The notes below the pieces were generated by a model. That model did not search any database. It saw only the letters and a list, made by a program, of their open reading frames with translations, and was not told where the DNA came from. Positions 61,164-64,000 of a stretch of DNA of 64,000 bases are shown piece by piece (the stretch's first letter is position 1; each line of letters begins with the position of its first letter). The translations under genes were made by a program, and so were the position numbers. This DNA comes from Lachnospiraceae bacterium UBA7050 (GTDB lineage: Bacteria; Bacillota; Clostridia; Lachnospirales; Lachnospiraceae), in contig DLAJ01000008.1 of NCBI GenBank assembly GCA_002493905.1, positions 1-64,000 on the forward strand. The letters are read 5' to 3'.

Positions 61164-62162
61164 ATGAGTAAGCAGACAGACAATTATGCAGCGCTGGCAT
61201 CCGCGCTGCGGCTTGGCTATGATATGACAAATAACGTCATCCACGGTCAATGGAACGGCTATCATATCATCATTTATGCGGCCGATTCCAGATATCCATA
61301 CTGGCTGACCGTACAGACCTCGGCAAGAAATCCATATGGTGCAAATCCTTCCAAGGAGCAGATCAAGGCCTTCACAAAAGCAGTAAAGCCGATCAATTCA
61401 TTGGTACAGGACGGCAACCATGTCCGGATCAACATCAACTTTGCAATGGGCGGCAAAGCCGCGCTCGAAAAGCTGACCGCATGCATGGTCGAAAGCTTAA
61501 ACGCCTTTACCTCTTTCCTGTACCAGGGCGGTTTTATTCCATGCTGCAGCATGTGCGGCATGCAGAAATATGCCGCGCCCCACTGGTCTGCGGGGAATTA
61601 TTACCACCTCTGCGCAGACTGTGAAACCTCCATGCGCCAGAAGCTGGCTGTAGCAAAACAGCCAAAACCGGAAAATATCGTCGGCGGCATTGTGGGTGCG
61701 CTGCTCGGTTCTCTTTTGGGCGTGCTCTGCATCGTCGTCTTAGGTCAGGCCGGATACGTTGCGGCACTGTCAGGCGTCATTATGGCGGTCGGCGTGCTAA
61801 AAGGTTATGAACTTCTGGGCGGCAGACTGACCAAAAAGGGCATTGTGATCAGTATCATCATCATGCTTGGCATGACCTATGTAGGTAACCAGCTGGATTG
61901 GGCGGTTGCGCTATATACCAAAGGCGGCGCCTCCGACTTCGGCTTTAACCTGTTCGACTGCTACCGCATGGTTCCACGGGCGTTATCCGGCGGGGTGATC
62001 GAATCCCGCGCCTATTGGGGCAATATGGCTTTAATCTACATATTCCTTCTTTTGGGTGCGGTTCCCACAATCTATGGCAGAGTCAAAGAAAAACAGCAAC
62101 AGGGTCTTCTCATAAAAATAGGCTCCGCCGCATCCTACAACAGTCCTCCGCAGTGGAAATAA
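61164..62162 (+). CDS. Zinc-ribbon membrane protein, unknown function
   Basis: 332 residues (ggggg upstream). The first 125 residues form a soluble alpha/beta domain. A zinc ribbon follows: CCSMCGMQKY and HLCADCETSMR (CxxC...CxxC). After it come four membrane helices (about 175-195, 198-215, 222-242, 283-303). The combination of N-terminal domain, ribbon and membrane part occurs in Lachnospiraceae proteins of unknown role. A perfect hairpin (62180-62209) follows. Confidence 0.68.
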   Translation: MSKQTDNYAALASALRLGYDMTNNVIHGQWNGYHIIIYAADSRYPYWLTVQTSARNPYGANPSKEQIKAFTKAVKPINSLVQDGNHVRININFAMGGKAALEKLTACMVESLNAFTSFLYQGGFIPCCSMCGMQKYAAPHWSAGNYYHLCADCETSMRQKLAVAKQPKPENIVGGIVGALLGSLLGVLCIVVLGQAGYVAALSGVIMAVGVLKGYELLGGRLTKKGIVISIIIMLGMTYVGNQLDWAVALYTKGGASDFGFNLFDCYRMVPRALSGGVIESRAYWGNMALIYIFLLLGAVPTIYGRVKEKQQQGLLIKIGSAASYNSPPQWK

Positions 62163-62179
62163 AAGCCTTCTGCAATCAT

Positions 62180-62209
62180 CCGAATAATCCGCCAAAGCGG
62201 ATTATTCGG
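62180..62209. repeat. Perfect 13-bp hairpin after the zinc-ribbon gene
   Basis: ccgaataatccgc-caaa-gcggattattcgg, 17 bases past the stop codon; no T-run follows. Confidence 0.6.
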
Positions 62210-62326
62210 CAGTTCAGTGATTCCAAGTTTCATGATATTCTAATCCATATCTATTCTCTATAAACGTTTTCAATCAAACCAATTCCTGTTACGGAACAGC
62301 TCAAAAGTGTTTTCTGCTTCTCATAT

Positions 62327-62620
62327 CTAACTCTTAGCCGGACTTTTCGGCACAAACTCCAATTTCAGCGTCATTCCCATTCCATCTGCTAAGCGCTTTA
62401 AGAGTTTAAGAGATGGGTTTCTGGTTCCATTTTCGAGCTTACTGATATCTGCCTGATTAATTCCTGTTCTTTCTGCAAGTTCTTTTTGCGTGAGATTTTG
62501 CGAAATTCTTGCATCAACCATTGCCCGGATCACATCCATTTCCGGTTGGATGTCTTCCCATTCCTTTCTGAACTCATCATTCTGTAATTGTTCCTTTAAA
62601 AAATTCTGAAATTCACTCAT
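62327..62620 (-). CDS. higA: HigA-type antitoxin, XRE DNA-binding
   Basis: 97 residues. Residues about 36-85 are an XRE helix-turn-helix (MVDARISQNLTQKELAERTGINQADISKLENGTRNPSLKLLKRLADGMG). The front third is an acidic arm that would bind the toxin. The stop and its position behind the toxin gene make this the toxin-first (higBA) order. It overlaps the toxin gene by 8 bases and should repress the promoter at 63001-63029. Confidence 0.85.
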   Translation of the reverse strand: MSEFQNFLKEQLQNDEFRKEWEDIQPEMDVIRAMVDARISQNLTQKELAERTGINQADISKLENGTRNPSLKLLKRLADGMGMTLKLEFVPKSPAKS

Positions 62621-62972
62621 TTTCCTTCATCCTTTCCAAATAGTCCTTGCGATATAATTTTGCCAGCCTTATTTCCTGTTTTGGCGTCTCCTGCGTTTTC
62701 TTAATAAATCCATTCGTTATTATAATTTTCTTACCATAGCAGAAAAAATATAGAACTCTGGTTATATCTGTTCCAACTTTTCCACGGATTTCAAATATTC
62801 CATCATCCAGATGCTTACTGTATGGCTCTCTCAACTGATTTCCCTTTTCCTCCAACACATTAATGATTCCCAAAACTTTGGCCCGCATTTTAACATCCAG
62901 ACCAAGGATAAAATCTTTAGCCGGTTTTTCACCATTAGCCTTAGTATAAAATTCCACTTCAAATTTATCCAT
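62613..62972 (-). CDS. higB: HigB/RelE-type toxin (Gp49-like)
   Basis: 119 residues from MDKFEVEFYTKANGEKP; a longer open frame upstream lacks a site. KPAKDFILGLDVKMRAKVLGIINVLEEKG and the C-terminal HLDDGIFEIRGKVGTDITRVLYFFCYGKKIIITNGFIKKTQETPKQEI match the Gp49/HigB family of mRNA-cleaving ribosome-associated toxins. The basic tail with Lys/Arg is present. Read first, then the antitoxin; both share the promoter at 63001-63029. Confidence 0.85.
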   Translation of the reverse strand: MDKFEVEFYTKANGEKPAKDFILGLDVKMRAKVLGIINVLEEKGNQLREPYSKHLDDGIFEIRGKVGTDITRVLYFFCYGKKIIITNGFIKKTQETPKQEIRLAKLYRKDYLERMKENE

Positions 62973-63000
62973 TGCAATCTCCAACTTTTTTTCTATATTT

Positions 63001-63029
63001 AGTATATGGCATATATACCATATTGTCAA
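63001..63029 (-). promoter_or_regulatory. higBA promoter with palindromic operator
   Basis: Minus strand TTGACA (63029-63024), 17 bases, TATACT (63006-63001). A near-palindrome atatggcatatataccatat (63004-63023) fills the spacer, the expected place for an autorepressing HigA complex. Confidence 0.75.
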
Positions 63030-63155
63030 CACCTTTCACTTATGAACCTTTCCTGTCCCAAATCCCGCAAGGTATTGAAAACACTGAATTTTATAAACAT
63101 TTATAAAAATCCGTAAAGATATGAAACCGGCCCCGCATATTACGATGCCTTATTA

Positions 63156-63206
63156 TAAAAAAGAGTGTGCATAAAAGGCCCCGCCATCTATGCACACTCT
63201 TTTTCA
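63156..63206. terminator. Terminator between the GH53 gene and higBA
   Basis: aaaaaagagtgtgcat pairs with atgcacactctttttt around an 18-base loop, with A-run and T-run; oriented for the minus-strand GH53 gene. Confidence 0.85.
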
Positions 63207-63218
63207 TAACTCCCGATT

Positions 63219-64000
63219 CTAAAAATCCCTGATCGCTGCAAGCGCCGGCAGCGCGTTTCCATCATAATCAAACAGCGCCTGATTTGCCCATTCGTTTCCA
63301 CACGGTCCCTTATCTTTGATATAGGCAAGAGATTCCGGCGTCGCCCAGCCTGAACCGGGCACCGGAAGCCATGCAGGCTCCCAGTAGTAGAAGCCTTTCC
63401 CTCTTCCGTTCGGAACATCCCGAATCACCTGCATGACTGCCTTCATAAAATCACGCTGTCCCTCGGGAGTCATCGGGAATGGTACTTTTTCGGCAAGCTC
63501 CGGTTTCGTCGCCATGCCCTTGCGCTCCTCATCCGCAAGTTTTTCGTACGTCCGATAGTCCTCCATTGTAAAGCCCATGGATACCTCGGCAACAATGACG
63601 TCCTTCTGATAGCGTTCGGAAATATCGTTCATATTAGCGGCAAGGTCGGAAAGAGAACCGTGCCAGAACGGATAATAGGACAATCCGATCACGTCGAAAT
63701 CCTCTCCGCGCTCCATATAGTGGTCAAACCAGTCACGGTACATCTCGTTGTTCGTACCCTGATCCAGATGGATCATAATCGGGAGATTGGCATCAACCGC
63801 GCGTACAGCGCGGATTCCTGCACTGATAAACCGCGCAATATTACCGTACTCCGGCTTTTTTCCGTTCGGCCAGAGCAGACCGTTCGTCACCTCATTACCA
63901 ACCTGAATCATGGTCGGGAAGGCATTCTCTTTTTTCAAGGTCAGCAGCACGCGGCAGGTATAGTCGTACACTGCCTGTTCCAGCTGGTCGTCGTCGTAAC
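63219..64000 (-). CDS. Glycoside hydrolase family 53 endo-beta-1,4-galactanase (5' end outside the window)
   Basis: 260 residues visible, the C-terminal part of a GH53 barrel. FPTMIQVGNEVTNGLLWP holds the acid/base Glu; MIHLDQGTNN and FDVIGLSYYPFWHGSL follow; VIVAEVSMGF holds the nucleophile Glu; GFYYWEPAWLPVPGSGW and the end NEWANQALFDYDGNALPAL are typical. The enzyme cuts beta-1,4-galactan of pectin side chains, fitting a plant-fibre degrading gut anaerobe. The front of the gene with its signal peptide lies beyond 64000. Confidence 0.9.
   Translation of the reverse strand, partial: YDDDQLEQAVYDYTCRVLLTLKKENAFPTMIQVGNEVTNGLLWPNGKKPEYGNIARFISAGIRAVRAVDANLPIMIHLDQGTNNEMYRDWFDHYMERGEDFDVIGLSYYPFWHGSLSDLAANMNDISERYQKDVIVAEVSMGFTMEDYRTYEKLADEERKGMATKPELAEKVPFPMTPEGQRDFMKAVMQVIRDVPNGRGKGFYYWEPAWLPVPGSGWATPESLAYIKDKGPCGNEWANQALFDYDGNALPALAAIRDF

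Overview
The window looks like a chromosomal segment of an anaerobic Firmicute, most likely a Lachnospiraceae member. Reasons: the dnaE-pfkA and dusB-greA-lysS gene orders, a SAM-I riboswitch before metK, a small Lachnospiraceae-type protein after birA, a class I lysyl-tRNA synthetase, Gram-positive promoters with 17-bp spacers, and ggagg-type ribosome binding sites. This assignment rests on protein character alone; no database was searched.

Positions 1-15,100 are an accessory region, AT-richer and full of broken genes. It holds two transposase remnants (IS630 and ISLre2 types), a membrane protein, and a five-gene minus-strand operon (5311 to 1674): an EF-hand-like tail-anchored peptide, a coiled-coil protein, a Sel1/TPR protein, a J-domain protein and a HIRAN protein. 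A scrambled partial copy of two of these genes follows it. Next come an intact hipBA pair, a second hipBA locus in which a DUF234-type ATPase occupies the middle (itself interrupted by a 74-bp double-hairpin insertion), an intact DUF4143-type ATPase, fragments of ybaK and another ATPase, and a large DNA2/UvrD-like helicase split by one frameshift.

Positions 15,100-57,700 are mostly core genes, largely on the minus strand: translation and cofactor genes (birA, a DUF6145-like gene, coaX, dusB, greA, class I lysS), argF, an SPFH/NfeD pair, a cortex-hydrolase-like protein, proC with an rRNA methylase, dnaE-pfkA, metK with its riboswitch, an HD-GYP protein, murA, an M23 peptidase, a Y-family polymerase, a flavin reductase, a small (p)ppGpp synthetase, galE, a nucleotidyltransferase, an acyltransferase, yggS, a PIN-like protein, nagA, a response regulator, a tRNA-Ala, a GNAT acetyltransferase and an MMPL/heptad-repeat export pair with its TetR regulator.

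Positions 57,700-64,000 are mixed: a metallophosphoesterase joined to a PARG remnant, a D-Ala-D-Ala carboxypeptidase, a zinc-ribbon membrane protein, a higBA-type toxin-antitoxin pair and the 3' part of a GH53 galactanase.

The strongest leads are the HIRAN/J-domain/Sel1 operon, two PhoB-box-like arrays (11-bp period) flanking the (p)ppGpp synthetase gene, and a recurring class of compact perfect hairpins placed just after stop codons, of which one two-hairpin relative appears to have inserted into a gene.
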